A program made the position numbers and the translations under genes. The notes under the pieces are model-generated. The model searched no databases. It saw nothing but the letters and a program-made list of their open reading frames with translations, and was not told the origin of the DNA. A stretch of 64,000 nucleotides of DNA from Teretinema sp942493045 (GTDB taxonomy: Bacteria > Spirochaetota > Spirochaetia > Treponematales > Treponemataceae): NCBI GenBank assembly GCA_942493045.1, contig OW818665.1, positions 620,001 through 684,000 on the forward strand, written 5' to 3'. Positions 17,681 through 26,923 of this stretch are shown here, piece by piece (position 1 is the stretch's first letter; each line of letters begins with the position of its first letter).

Positions 17681-20600
17681 GTGTTTTTAAAAAATCTTGA
17701 AATATTCGGCTTTAAATCATTTTCTGACCGTACCCGTATCGAATTTTCCGAAGGAATAACGGCTTTACTAGGGCCGAACGGCTGCGGGAAGAGTAATGTC
17801 GTGGACGCGGTGAAGTGGGTTCTTGGTGAACAGGCTTCCCGGGCCATGCGCGCCGACAAGATGGAAGACGTCATTTTTAACGGTACGGAAACCCGCAAAG
17901 CCTTGAATGTCGCCGAAGTAACCCTGACCATCGCCAATGAAAACGGACTTTTAGCGCTGGATGTCAGCGAGATTGCCATTAAACGCCGCTTGTACCGCTC
18001 CGGAGAAAGTGAATACTTTATAAATAATGCCCCGGTAAAACTGAAAGATATCCGTGAGCTGTTTTGGGATACCGGCGTGGGCAAGGCCGCTTATTCAGTA
18101 ATGGAACAGGGTAAAATTGATCAGATTCTGTCCAGTAAACCAGAGGAACGGCGTTATTTATTTGAAGAGGCGGCCGGTATAACCCGGTTTAAGGTTAAGG
18201 GCGCCGAGGCCGAGCGTAAGCTGGAAAAAACAGAAGAAAACATGCGGCAGATCGAAGGAATCCTCGGTGAGGTCAAACGTTCCTACGAATCCCTGAAAAT
18301 TCAGGCCGAAAAAACCATAAAATACCGTTCGCTGCGTGAGACCGTGTTCAACAACGAGCTGGATATTCAACTGCTGCGTTTGAAGGGTTTTACCCAGGAT
18401 AGGGACCGGCGCACTGCCGATATGGAAGAAACCCGCAAAAAACGCGACCGCATCAAGAGTGAGATAGATACCATCAATGCCTCCCTGGAAGAAAATATGG
18501 ATGTGGTCAACTCCATGGAAGGCCGGCTGATCGATTATCAGAAACAGATTTATGGCTTGGCAGTCGAGAAAAATGAAAAGGATAAACTGGCTAAGCAGCT
18601 TGTGGAGCGCCAGAATGAGGTGAAATCCAAACTGGCCCAGTTGGAAGGACGCAAGTCGGCGATTGAAAACCGGGTCGAGAGTCTGCGTGAGGATGCCGAT
18701 GCCCAGGATGATATTGTCCGGGATCTGAACCGCCGTCTTGGTGACATCCAGAAGAATATTGACTCCTTTGAGCAGAATATTGCCCTGGCCGGGAACAGGA
18801 TATCCGAAAATGATATCCTCTCGGCCCGCTACGAAGAAAATATTGTAGCCCTCGATGCCGAGCGTACCAAAATGGAAGCCGAACTGCAGTCCATTACCGA
18901 GGACATCGTCACCGAACTGGATCGCCGGCTGCGCGATGCCGGGTATTCCTCCAGTTCGCGGGAAAAAGCTGAATCCGCGGTGACGGCGGTTCTCGGCCAG
19001 TTACGGGTGCTGGTCAGCGGCCGTAAGAATATTTTCTCGGACTTCGCCCAGCTGCATAATCCCGCGGAACAGGATACGCGCCGATTTGCCGATAGCGCGG
19101 TGGCCTCTTTTACCGAGCTGGAAAGCCTGATCGCCAGCCTGGATTCGGCCATCGAGAGCCTGCGCCAGAGTGCTCCCGGTTTTATCGATGAATTTCTTTC
19201 GCCCGAGGGTATCATTACCCGGAAGCGCTCAATAGACGAAGGTATTCTCCAGAATCGGCGCCTAATAACCGAGAAACGTGATTTGATCGGTTCTCTGAAG
19301 GCCGAGAATACCGATCTGGTCGGGAAAATTGACGAATATCGCAAGACTCTGGAAGAGCTGCGCCTGAGCCGCGTTCAAATGAAAACTCAAGGCGAGGCTG
19401 CCGAGGAGCAAGCCCGTCTGATCCGCCGTGAACTGGCCTCCCAGGAAGCGGCGCTGCGGGAACTCGAGAACGAATTGTTTACCGAACAAAAACGCCTGGA
19501 AGACATTCGTGAACAGGTCAGCGAAATAGAGAGTGAATTGGCTTCTATCGAGTATCGGGGTAAGACGCTGACCTCCGAGCTGGAAAAACTGGAAAACGAG
19601 ATTTCTTCACGGAATAGTGATGTCTCCAGCAAGCAGGATGCCCTGAAAAGCCGCACCGCCGAGATGGGCAAGGTGCAGAGCCAGATGGAACGGCTGCATA
19701 TGGATCTGGCTACCTCGGAAACCGAGATCCGCAATATCCAGGAAAATTTCCGGGATACCCACTCCCGGGACCTGATGGAATTTGAAGAGCGTATGTTCAC
19801 GATTAATACGCCGGCCGGCGAGCTCCGTGAGAAACTGGCCGCGGCCCGCGCTTCGCTGAAAGACTTGGGCAGCGTTAATCTGATGGCCGTTGAAGAATTC
19901 GCCGAAACCAAAGAACGTTATGACTTCCTGAACGGTCAGATTACGGATCTGCAAAAAGCCCGCGATGACCTGCGCCGGATTACCGAAGAAATCCGGGCTG
20001 AATCAACTGAGCTGTTTCTGGTCACCTATAATAAAATCAAAAAGAACTTTCATAATATGTTCCGGCGGCTGTTTGGCGGCGGCCGGGCCGAGATCCGGCT
20101 GGTCGATCCGAAAAACGTTCTGGAATCGGGAATTGAAATTTTTGCTCAGCCTCCCGGAAAAAAACTGGAGAACATCAGTCTGCTTTCCGGCGGTGAAAAG
20201 TCCATGACGGCGGTTTCACTGTTGTTCGCTACTTACATGGTAAAACCCTCGCCCTTCTGTCTGCTGGACGAGATTGACGCGGCGCTGGATGAACAGAATG
20301 TTACCCGCTTTGTACACACGCTGCGTGAGTTTGCTAATGTCAGTCAGTACATCGTGATTACCCATAATAAAAAAACCGTGATGGGCGCCGGCACCATGCT
20401 CGGCGTTACCATGGAAGAGTCCGGAGTAACCAAGGTTATTACCATCAAACTGGAAAATGAGTCCATCCGCGAAGATGAGCGCCTTGCCGATATCGAGCCC
20501 TTTGAGGAAGAGGATGTAGAACTTGAAGCCGACATCGTTGTGCCGCCCCATCCCCTGCGCCGCGGTCGCTCCGAGGACGCCTTCCGCCGAGAAACCGGCC

Positions 20601-20719
20601 TGACTGCCACCGATGACGCACCGCCCGCGGCGGATGACGCACCGCCCGCGGCGGATGACGCACCGCCCGCGGCGGATGACGCACCGCCCGCGGCGGATGA
20701 AGGTGCCGTGATACCGTGA
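17681..20719 (+). CDS. smc: SMC chromosome segregation ATPase, hinge not recognisable
   Basis: Condensin-type ATPase for chromosome compaction. The N-terminal head starts MFLKNLEIFGFKSF with Walker A GPNGCGKSN; the C-terminal head has the signature LLSGGEKSMTAVSLLFATY and Walker B FCLLDEIDAALDEQ. Between them is coiled coil from about residue 170 to 790. The protein has 1012 residues against about 1150-1190 for typical bacterial SMC, and the middle (about 400-510) lacks the Gly-rich hinge motifs. It holds instead a short segment with YSSSSREKAESAVTAVLGQL and ALIASLDSAIESL-like helices. The C-terminus extends past the head as an acidic tail ending in four DDAPPAA repeats. The GTG start has AAGGGG ten bases upstream. 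Confidence 0.88.
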   Translation: MFLKNLEIFGFKSFSDRTRIEFSEGITALLGPNGCGKSNVVDAVKWVLGEQASRAMRADKMEDVIFNGTETRKALNVAEVTLTIANENGLLALDVSEIAIKRRLYRSGESEYFINNAPVKLKDIRELFWDTGVGKAAYSVMEQGKIDQILSSKPEERRYLFEEAAGITRFKVKGAEAERKLEKTEENMRQIEGILGEVKRSYESLKIQAEKTIKYRSLRETVFNNELDIQLLRLKGFTQDRDRRTADMEETRKKRDRIKSEIDTINASLEENMDVVNSMEGRLIDYQKQIYGLAVEKNEKDKLAKQLVERQNEVKSKLAQLEGRKSAIENRVESLREDADAQDDIVRDLNRRLGDIQKNIDSFEQNIALAGNRISENDILSARYEENIVALDAERTKMEAELQSITEDIVTELDRRLRDAGYSSSSREKAESAVTAVLGQLRVLVSGRKNIFSDFAQLHNPAEQDTRRFADSAVASFTELESLIASLDSAIESLRQSAPGFIDEFLSPEGIITRKRSIDEGILQNRRLITEKRDLIGSLKAENTDLVGKIDEYRKTLEELRLSRVQMKTQGEAAEEQARLIRRELASQEAALRELENELFTEQKRLEDIREQVSEIESELASIEYRGKTLTSELEKLENEISSRNSDVSSKQDALKSRTAEMGKVQSQMERLHMDLATSETEIRNIQENFRDTHSRDLMEFEERMFTINTPAGELREKLAAARASLKDLGSVNLMAVEEFAETKERYDFLNGQITDLQKARDDLRRITEEIRAESTELFLVTYNKIKKNFHNMFRRLFGGGRAEIRLVDPKNVLESGIEIFAQPPGKKLENISLLSGGEKSMTAVSLLFATYMVKPSPFCLLDEIDAALDEQNVTRFVHTLREFANVSQYIVITHNKKTVMGAGTMLGVTMEESGVTKVITIKLENESIREDERLADIEPFEEEDVELEADIVVPPHPLRRGRSEDAFRRETGLTATDDAPPAADDAPPAADDAPPAADDAPPAADEGAVIP
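20612..20695 (+). repeat. four perfect 21-base tandem repeats in the smc tail
   Basis: The unit, beginning GATGACGCACCGCCCG, is repeated four times without a mismatch, and a partial fifth follows. Each unit adds DDAPPAA to the protein. Perfect identity suggests recent expansion by slippage or unequal recombination. Confidence 0.95.
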
Positions 20720-21084
20720 TTGATAAAGCCGGTTTACAGGAGTTCCTCGACCTGCACCGCAAGCTGGTAATTGGGATTACCTCCGGCGTTATTTTTCTGC
20801 TGCTTTTGATTTTAATACTGACAGTCTCTGCCGGTACTGCCGATACAGACTCTCTACAAAGAAAAAGTGAGAACAACAGTTCCATGGCCATTCCATTAAG
20901 GGAAATGTGGCTGCCTGAAGAACCGCTGCGGCTGCCGGACATTGAATTATACAGAAAACAGAAACCGGTCTGGGACAGCGAGGACAGCGACCGCTGGTTT
21001 GTTGCACCGGATGAGAGTGCCATTGAAGCCTTAAGAGAGATCAACCGTAAAAAGATAGAAGCCCTATTGGAGACAGTACCATGA
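20716..21084 (+). CDS. small single-pass membrane protein (hypothetical)
   Basis: Unrecognised 122-residue protein. One transmembrane helix (about residues 18-40, VIGITSGVIFLLLLILILTV) is followed by a ~80-residue hydrophilic part that would face the periplasm. That part contains PLREMWLPEEPLRLPDIELYR and DRWFVAPDESAIEALREINR. The GTG start overlaps the smc stop (GTGA), and its stop overlaps the next start (ATGA), so it is embedded in the smc operon. It may be an envelope or division-linked protein, but this is only inferred from context. Confidence 0.7.
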   Translation: MIDKAGLQEFLDLHRKLVIGITSGVIFLLLLILILTVSAGTADTDSLQRKSENNSSMAIPLREMWLPEEPLRLPDIELYRKQKPVWDSEDSDRWFVAPDESAIEALREINRKKIEALLETVP

Positions 21085-22433
21085 AAAGCTCACTTGTACG
21101 ATTCAGTTTTTCTCTGATTCTGTGTTTGCTCGCCCTGGGTTGTAAGACTCCGCCGCCGGCCGCTTCTGATTCGAACAGTGACGCGCCTGTTTCCGCCCCG
21201 CTTACTACTAAAACAAACGCCGATCCTGCTGAAGCTTCCGCGCCGGATAGCAATGCGGCAGGTCAACCGGAAGAAGCTGCGGCCGTTACCGTACCGGAAC
21301 CTGATTCTGATACCGCTGTCGTTTCCGATCCTGCTCCAGCGGAGGACCGTGAACTGCTTTACTTTTACCCCGAACCTGACGCTTTGCTGGTTTTAACCGT
21401 TCCGGAACCAGTATCGCCCGCGCCGGTCGCTCCTTCTGCAAACGCACCTGCCAGCGCTCCCGCGGCCCGTACCTCTCCGGTTGCCGCCTCAGTTCCGGTT
21501 GCGCCCCAGCGTTCCGCGACTCCGGCCACTCCCGTACTGCCGGCCGCGGCTGCCGTACCTTCTGCTGCCGCGGGGACCTCAAGCGCGGCCCGGACCGGGA
21601 CTTTGACTGGCGAACCCCTGTCTGCTTCCGCCGTCCCTTCGCCGACTGTGACCGCCGTCCAGGAACCGCTGGCGAGCGCTGCGGAATTACGGCCCGATCG
21701 TGTTACGTCGGTAAGCCTGAATCAGTTTCTGGAAGTAGTGTATCCCGGCAGCGGCTGGGTTTTTTTGGGGGATTCGACGTCCCAGAATGGGATCCGCTAC
21801 GAATCCAGAAAACTGGACGGCGCCAACACCCTGTTCAGTTTCCGGCCGCTACGCACCGGTACCTATTTACTGACCTTTTCCAGATTCGACGTGCTTAACA
21901 ACAATTTTATGGCTGATACTCTGCAGGTTACTGTTACAGAAGCCGTCACCGGTCAGGCCGAAAAGGTCCGCGCGCCGGAGTACCGTGAATACCCTGAACT
22001 GTCCGGGAACGCTGAGCGGGAGGGTGAGGTGACCGCCGAGACTACCCGTACCGCCGTCTCACGCTCCGGAGAGCCGACTAATGAACCTTCCCTTGTTTCA
22101 GCTCCGTCGGATAATTCCAGTACCCTGACAACCGCTCAGCCACCCGCCGATCCGGCGACGGTGCTGTCTAACGCCCGCGCCGCGCTTGCGCGCGGCGAAA
22201 TTTCCAAGACGCTGGAACTGCTTGATGAGTATTTCTCCAGAGCGGTTACCGCCGTGGATGAAGGCTGGTTTGTGCGCGGTCAGGCCTATGAGGCCAACAG
22301 TCCGCTGCGTGATATCCGCGCGGCTCTTGCCGCGTATGAAACGCTCACTACGGCTTTCCCGGACAGTGTGTTATGGAAGGACGCCGACGAGCGTATCCGT
22401 TTTATCAAACAGTTTTATTTTAATATCCGCTAG
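21081..22433 (+). CDS. Pro/Ala-rich lipoprotein with C-terminal TPR-like region
   Basis: A 450-residue predicted lipoprotein: signal peptide with lipobox LALGC (Cys21), then ~190 residues rich in Pro, Ala, Ser and Thr that look disordered. A folded middle part (about 205-295) contains VSLNQFLEVVYPGSGWVFLG and RPLRTGTYLLTFSRFD, resembling a beta domain. Near the C-terminus ~90 residues (LSNARAALARGEISKTLELLDEYF...GWFVRGQAYEA...AYETLTTAFPDSVLW) look like tetratricopeptide repeats. It overlaps the previous gene by four bases. Probably an envelope anchoring or assembly protein; no enzyme motif seen. Confidence 0.7.
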   Translation: MKSSLVRFSFSLILCLLALGCKTPPPAASDSNSDAPVSAPLTTKTNADPAEASAPDSNAAGQPEEAAAVTVPEPDSDTAVVSDPAPAEDRELLYFYPEPDALLVLTVPEPVSPAPVAPSANAPASAPAARTSPVAASVPVAPQRSATPATPVLPAAAAVPSAAAGTSSAARTGTLTGEPLSASAVPSPTVTAVQEPLASAAELRPDRVTSVSLNQFLEVVYPGSGWVFLGDSTSQNGIRYESRKLDGANTLFSFRPLRTGTYLLTFSRFDVLNNNFMADTLQVTVTEAVTGQAEKVRAPEYREYPELSGNAEREGEVTAETTRTAVSRSGEPTNEPSLVSAPSDNSSTLTTAQPPADPATVLSNARAALARGEISKTLELLDEYFSRAVTAVDEGWFVRGQAYEANSPLRDIRAALAAYETLTTAFPDSVLWKDADERIRFIKQFYFNIR

Positions 22434-22468
22434 AAAATAGCGTCTCCTCAGCCGTTCCGCAGCCTGAT

Positions 22469-22497
22469 TTGCTTTTCAGAACCCGGTGGGCTAGACT
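22469..22497 (+). promoter_or_regulatory. promoter of the HD-GYP regulator gene, leaderless
   Basis: TTGCTT, 17-base spacer, TAGACT, then 6 bases to the ATG at 22504. No ribosome binding site is visible. Confidence 0.5.
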
Positions 22498-22503
22498 TGG
22501 GTT

Positions 22504-23622
22504 ATGACAAATATGTGGACTGTACTGATAATTGACGATGAAGAATCAATACGCACCAGCTTGGGTTTTTTTTTGGAAGATTGCGGCTATAAGGTACTCA
22601 CCGCCGGTAATGGCCGTGTCGGAATTGAAATAATCAGCGCAGAAAAGCCGGATGTAGTGCTTACCGATCTACGAATGCCAGAGGTTGATGGCCTTGAGGT
22701 TCTAAAAACTGCCAGTCTGATTTGTCCGGATACTCCGGTAATCGTGATCTCCGGAACCGGACGTATCCAGGACGTAGTGGAAGCCCTGCATCTCGGAGCC
22801 TGGGATTATCTGCTGAAACCCGTTGAAGACCTTAACGTACTCAGTCATTTGCTTACCAAGGCGGTGGACCGCGTCGCGCTGATACGGGAAAACCGGGAAT
22901 ACCAAAGACATTTGGAAGATCTGGTAAGCCAGCGTACAAAAGAACTTGAGCTTACCAATCAGCAGTTGGAATTGTCGCGCCGTCAAATTATCGCTATTCT
23001 CTCCGAAGCCGCTGAATATCGTGATTTTGAAACAGGCACCCATTTCTTGCGGGTGGCGGCGTTTTGCGCTTGTATCGCCCGGTCTCTGGGCTGGGATGAG
23101 GAAGCGGTAACCTGCATCGAACTGGCCTCCCCGGTGCATGATATCGGAAAAATCGGCATTCCGGACCATATTTTAATGAAGAACGGTCCTTTGGACGGGG
23201 ATGAATGGACTGAAATGAAAAAACATTGTCAGTATGGGGAGGCAATTTTACGCGGCCGCAATTTACCGGCCTTTTTTATGAAAGATGGCACGGGGAAAGG
23301 TTTTCTTCAGAACTCCACGGTCTGTGAGATGCTGGAAAACGCGGCCAATATCGCCCTGTATCATCATGAACAATGGGACGGCTCCGGTTATCCGTCCGGG
23401 ATTTCCGGCGAGACCATACCGATTCAAGCCCGAATTACCGCTGTAGCCGATGTCTATGACGCCATCTCCAGTAAACGACCTTACAAAGAACCCTGGCCGC
23501 GGGACAAATGTGTTCAATATGTCCGGGACCAGGCTGGAAAAATGTTTGACCCTGAAATTGTCGAGGTTTTTTTGAACAATCTGGAAACGATTTACGAGAT
23601 TCAAAACCATTATCGCGATTAA
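22504..23622 (+). CDS. response regulator with HD-GYP output (cyclic di-GMP phosphodiesterase)
   Basis: A 372-residue RpfG-like protein. The N-terminal receiver has LIIDDEES and the phospho-acceptor Asp in VVLTDLRMPEVDG. A short coiled linker (LVSQRTKELELTNQQLELSRRQ) leads to an HD-GYP domain with the metal motif HDIGKIGIPDHIL and the second signature HHEQWDGSGYPSG. It should degrade cyclic di-GMP when phosphorylated. It is first in a set with a solute-binding lipoprotein and a sensor kinase, which is probably its cognate kinase. A diguanylate cyclase is also encoded in this window (55319-56377). Confidence 0.9.
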   Translation: MTNMWTVLIIDDEESIRTSLGFFLEDCGYKVLTAGNGRVGIEIISAEKPDVVLTDLRMPEVDGLEVLKTASLICPDTPVIVISGTGRIQDVVEALHLGAWDYLLKPVEDLNVLSHLLTKAVDRVALIRENREYQRHLEDLVSQRTKELELTNQQLELSRRQIIAILSEAAEYRDFETGTHFLRVAAFCACIARSLGWDEEAVTCIELASPVHDIGKIGIPDHILMKNGPLDGDEWTEMKKHCQYGEAILRGRNLPAFFMKDGTGKGFLQNSTVCEMLENAANIALYHHEQWDGSGYPSGISGETIPIQARITAVADVYDAISSKRPYKEPWPRDKCVQYVRDQAGKMFDPEIVEVFLNNLETIYEIQNHYRD

Positions 23623-23639
23623 CAGAACGGGAGGCTCGG

Positions 23640-24644
23640 ATGAAAAAAGTTATGGGAATTGTCTGTATTCTAGGCTTGTCCTTGCTTGCTTTCTCCTGCA
23701 GCCGCTCACGTAGCGCTCCCGAACAAACCGCCCCGCGGCCGGTTGAAACAATACGCCTGGGAATAAATAGAAGCATTAAATCTGCCCCGATCATTATTGC
23801 CGAGGAAAACGGTTTCCTGGCCGAACAGAGCCTGGACGTACAATTGTTAGTTCACCCCTCGGTAACCGGGATGATGGACGCGATAGCTAATGGTCTTTGC
23901 GATCTGGTTTGTGTTCCGGAATATCAAATTGCGGAGCATGCCCTTACTTCTACTGATTTTAAGGTTATCGCGGTTTTGAATCGCAACCAGAGTCGGGCTC
24001 TGATAGTAAATTCAGAGCGTATCTCACGGGCAGACACCCTGAAGGGTAAAATTGTAGGGTTGGCAGGCAACAGCGCCGCGGATTATACACTGTATCAAGT
24101 GCTGGTAAGTCAGGGCTTGAGCCTAGGGGATGTCACGATAAAATACCATCGCGCTGAGGATCTGCCTGCCGCTCTCGAGGAGGGGGCGGTTGACGCGATC
24201 ATTACCTGGTCTCCTTTTATACAGGAAACTGTGAATCGGCTCGAGAGTCGCGCGGTAGTGTCCAACGCCCACCAGGGCCGGGACATGTATTGGCTGCTGG
24301 TGGCCGAGAAGAATTGGGCTGCTGAGCATCGGCAGCCTATACAACGCCTGCTCTATGCCCTGGAAAAAGCCTACCAGTCGATGAAAGCAGACCCGGCTAA
24401 GGCCCGCTCTGTTATTTCAGAAACGCTGTCTCTCAATGCAGCGATGCTTGAAGATGAATGGCCGGATTACCGTTTCACGTTGGAAATACCGCAGTCGCTG
24501 ATTTTAGCGATGGAACAGGAAGCCTCCTGGTTACTGCGTGAAAAAAAAACTGGTGCGCTGCCCGATTTTCTGGGTATAATTGACTATTCGTATCTCGACG
24601 CGGTATTTCCGGAAAAAGTTACGCTGATACGCCTGGAGCAGTAA
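23640..24644 (+). CDS. solute-binding lipoprotein of the NMT1/SsuA type
   Basis: A 334-residue lipoprotein with lipobox LLAFSC (Cys20), followed by a periplasmic-binding fold: TIRLGINRSIKSAPIIIAEENGFLAEQSLDVQL, MDAIANGLCDLVCVPEY, and the second-lobe segment LKGKIVGLAGNSAADYTLYQVLVSQG. NMT1/SsuA proteins bind pyrimidine precursors, sulfonates or similar small molecules. No permease or ATPase gene is nearby. The gene is 17 bases after the HD-GYP gene and touches the sensor kinase gene (TAATG), so it probably presents a ligand to the kinase. The ligand is unknown. Confidence 0.85.
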   Translation: MKKVMGIVCILGLSLLAFSCSRSRSAPEQTAPRPVETIRLGINRSIKSAPIIIAEENGFLAEQSLDVQLLVHPSVTGMMDAIANGLCDLVCVPEYQIAEHALTSTDFKVIAVLNRNQSRALIVNSERISRADTLKGKIVGLAGNSAADYTLYQVLVSQGLSLGDVTIKYHRAEDLPAALEEGAVDAIITWSPFIQETVNRLESRAVVSNAHQGRDMYWLLVAEKNWAAEHRQPIQRLLYALEKAYQSMKADPAKARSVISETLSLNAAMLEDEWPDYRFTLEIPQSLILAMEQEASWLLREKKTGALPDFLGIIDYSYLDAVFPEKVTLIRLEQ

Positions 24645-26920
24645 TGAATTTAAAGAAAACATCTTTCCGGATAATTCTGGCGTCCTGTATTGTGCTTGCT
24701 CTGGTCATCAGTACTCTTTTTATCAATGCTCAGACGGTGACTCAGAATCAGCATGTACAGGAGAGCCTGATGCGGTCGGTACGCGCCCTAGAGCTTACTA
24801 CCGCCATTCTGGAGGAGTACCTGATACATCCGCTGCCCCGGGTAGAGCGCCAGCTGCAGGCCCGTATTGCCCAGTATGGTCAAGAGAAAGCTTTTGAGGA
24901 ATTGCTGCAGGCCAGCCGGCGCTACCCGGAGATCAACATCCTGGTAAATAAAAACCGTGATTTTCTGATGCTGCTTAACCGCCTGTCCGTAGAGCTGGAT
25001 GATGAATTCTTTTATGAAAGAAAAACTGAAACCTTGGCGCAGCTTGCTCTGGTCTCCAATGAAATTAAACTGTATGTAATTGATATTTTGAGCTCGGTCA
25101 ACCATCAGTATAAAAACGATTTTCGTCTGTTTACCGTCACACTTGGTGTCGGTTTGACCGCTCTGTTGCTGTTGATCTGTGTCGTGCTGCTTTGGATCCG
25201 GCGCGGAATTATCCGGCCGCTGCTCAGTCTTGAACAAACGGCCGGACGCATTTCCGAAGGGGATTATTCCTCCGTTTTACCGGTTTCCGGCGAAAGTGAA
25301 TTCGCGACCTTGGCCCTCTCCTTTACGCGCATGCAGCACTCTGTCGCTCGACACATCCGTGATCTTAATGCTGAGAAAGAAAAGCTGGTCACCATTTTAC
25401 GGTCAATCGGTGATGGCGTGATTGCGGTGGATTCTGATGGAAATGTGATAGTGATGAATCCGGTCGCCGAGACCCTGACCGGTTGGTCAGAGACGCAGGC
25501 TTGTGGCCGCTCCTTCGCTGAAGTTTTTAAAATTCACAATGCCCAGACCGGTAAGCCGGCTGAGAACCCGATCAACCGGGTGCTTGAGACCGGAAAAATC
25601 GTCGGCCTGGCTAACCACACCGTATTAACGTCGCGGAATGGTATGGAATATCAAATTGCCGATTCCGCCTCGCCTATCCGTGACCAGGATGGGCGGATCT
25701 CCGGAATAGTGCTGGTTTTCCGTGATGTGACCGAAGCCTACAAGGTCGCGGATGAACTGGAACAGGAAACGCGCTTTAACGCCGCGCTGTTGGAAAGCGT
25801 TCCGGGGTATTTGTATGTCTATGATGATCAGGGTAAACTTGTTAAATGGAACAAAAAACATGAGACAATGACCGGTTATTCCGCTGAGGAACTATATGGA
25901 AAAACCCTGGCAGACTGGTTTGACGAGCCGGATTATTCCCGGGTAATGCAGGCTGTGGCTAAGGTTTTCGAGACCGGTTACGGTGAGGTAGTCGCCAACC
26001 TGAAAATAAAGGACGGCAGCACCTTGTTGATCCGTTCCAACGGCGTTCCGCTGACTTTTGGGGGCAGAACCTATTTTACGGGCGTGGGTATCGACATCAC
26101 CGAAGAAGTCCGCCTGCAGAATATGATGATTCAAAGTGAGAAGATGCTTTCGGTCGGCGGTCTGGCCGCCGGTATGGCTCATGAGATCAACAACCCGCTG
26201 GCCGGCATGATGCAAAGCGCGCAGGTTCTGGAGAGCCGCCTGAGCGCGAATCTGAGCGCCAATCGTGAAGCCGCCGAAAAAGCCGGTACCACCATCGAGG
26301 CCGTCTGCCGTTATATGCAGGATCGTAACGCGCTGCAGCTGCTGGCCACGCTCAATGAATCCGGACGCCGGGTCGCTAAAATCGTCAATAATATGCTCAG
26401 TTTCGCGCGAAAAAGCGAGGCGCAGGTATCTTCGGTAGACCTGCCGGAGCTGATAACCCGGACCATCGAACTGGCTTCGACTGATTATGATTTGAAAAAG
26501 CAATACGATTTCCGGCGTATTCGCATAATCCGGGAAATTGAAGCGGATATTCCGCTGGTGCCCTGCGAGGAGGGTAAGATCCAGCAGGTGCTGCTGAATC
26601 TGCTGCGAAACGGCGCCCAGGCCCTGCAGGGCGCCAAAACGCCGGATCCTTGTTTTATTATTCGTCTCTACCGGCAGAACAGTCCGGTGCAGGGTAAGCC
26701 GATGGTCACCCTGGAGCTGGAAGATAACGGTCCGGGCATGAGTGAAGCGGTGCGAAAGCGCGTGTTTGAGCCTTTCTTTACCACCAAGCCGGTGGGGGAG
26801 GGGACGGGTCTGGGTTTAAGTGTTTCGTATTTTATTATTACCGAGAACCACCGTGGTGAAATGGAAGTGCGTTCGACGGAAGGTGCGGGAGCGGTCTTTA
26901 CGGTGCGGTTGCCGCTTTAA
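24644..26920 (+). CDS. membrane sensor histidine kinase with HAMP and two PAS domains
   Basis: A 758-residue kinase. The first membrane helix (about 9-28), a periplasmic helical region of ~135 residues and the second helix (about 163-186) are followed by a HAMP domain (RGIIRPLLSLEQTAGRISEGDYSS). PAS domain 1 begins at AILRSIGDGVIAVDSDGNVIVMNPVAETLTG and PAS domain 2 at ALLESVPGYLYVYDDQGKLVKWNKKHETMTGYS. The dimerisation box GGLAAGMAHEINNPLAGMMQ holds the phospho-His near residue 513. The ATPase has the N box QQVLLNLLRNGAQAL, DNGPGMSEA and GTGLGLSVSYFI. Its start overlaps the stop of the solute-binding protein gene. Likely target: the HD-GYP regulator at 22504. Confidence 0.92.
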   Translation: MNLKKTSFRIILASCIVLALVISTLFINAQTVTQNQHVQESLMRSVRALELTTAILEEYLIHPLPRVERQLQARIAQYGQEKAFEELLQASRRYPEINILVNKNRDFLMLLNRLSVELDDEFFYERKTETLAQLALVSNEIKLYVIDILSSVNHQYKNDFRLFTVTLGVGLTALLLLICVVLLWIRRGIIRPLLSLEQTAGRISEGDYSSVLPVSGESEFATLALSFTRMQHSVARHIRDLNAEKEKLVTILRSIGDGVIAVDSDGNVIVMNPVAETLTGWSETQACGRSFAEVFKIHNAQTGKPAENPINRVLETGKIVGLANHTVLTSRNGMEYQIADSASPIRDQDGRISGIVLVFRDVTEAYKVADELEQETRFNAALLESVPGYLYVYDDQGKLVKWNKKHETMTGYSAEELYGKTLADWFDEPDYSRVMQAVAKVFETGYGEVVANLKIKDGSTLLIRSNGVPLTFGGRTYFTGVGIDITEEVRLQNMMIQSEKMLSVGGLAAGMAHEINNPLAGMMQSAQVLESRLSANLSANREAAEKAGTTIEAVCRYMQDRNALQLLATLNESGRRVAKIVNNMLSFARKSEAQVSSVDLPELITRTIELASTDYDLKKQYDFRRIRIIREIEADIPLVPCEEGKIQQVLLNLLRNGAQALQGAKTPDPCFIIRLYRQNSPVQGKPMVTLELEDNGPGMSEAVRKRVFEPFFTTKPVGEGTGLGLSVSYFIITENHRGEMEVRSTEGAGAVFTVRLPL

Positions 26921-26923
26921 AAT

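Noticed and set aside
20612..20695. Short repeats considered as a CRISPR array.
   Set aside because: Tandem 21-base units without spacers, in frame inside smc.
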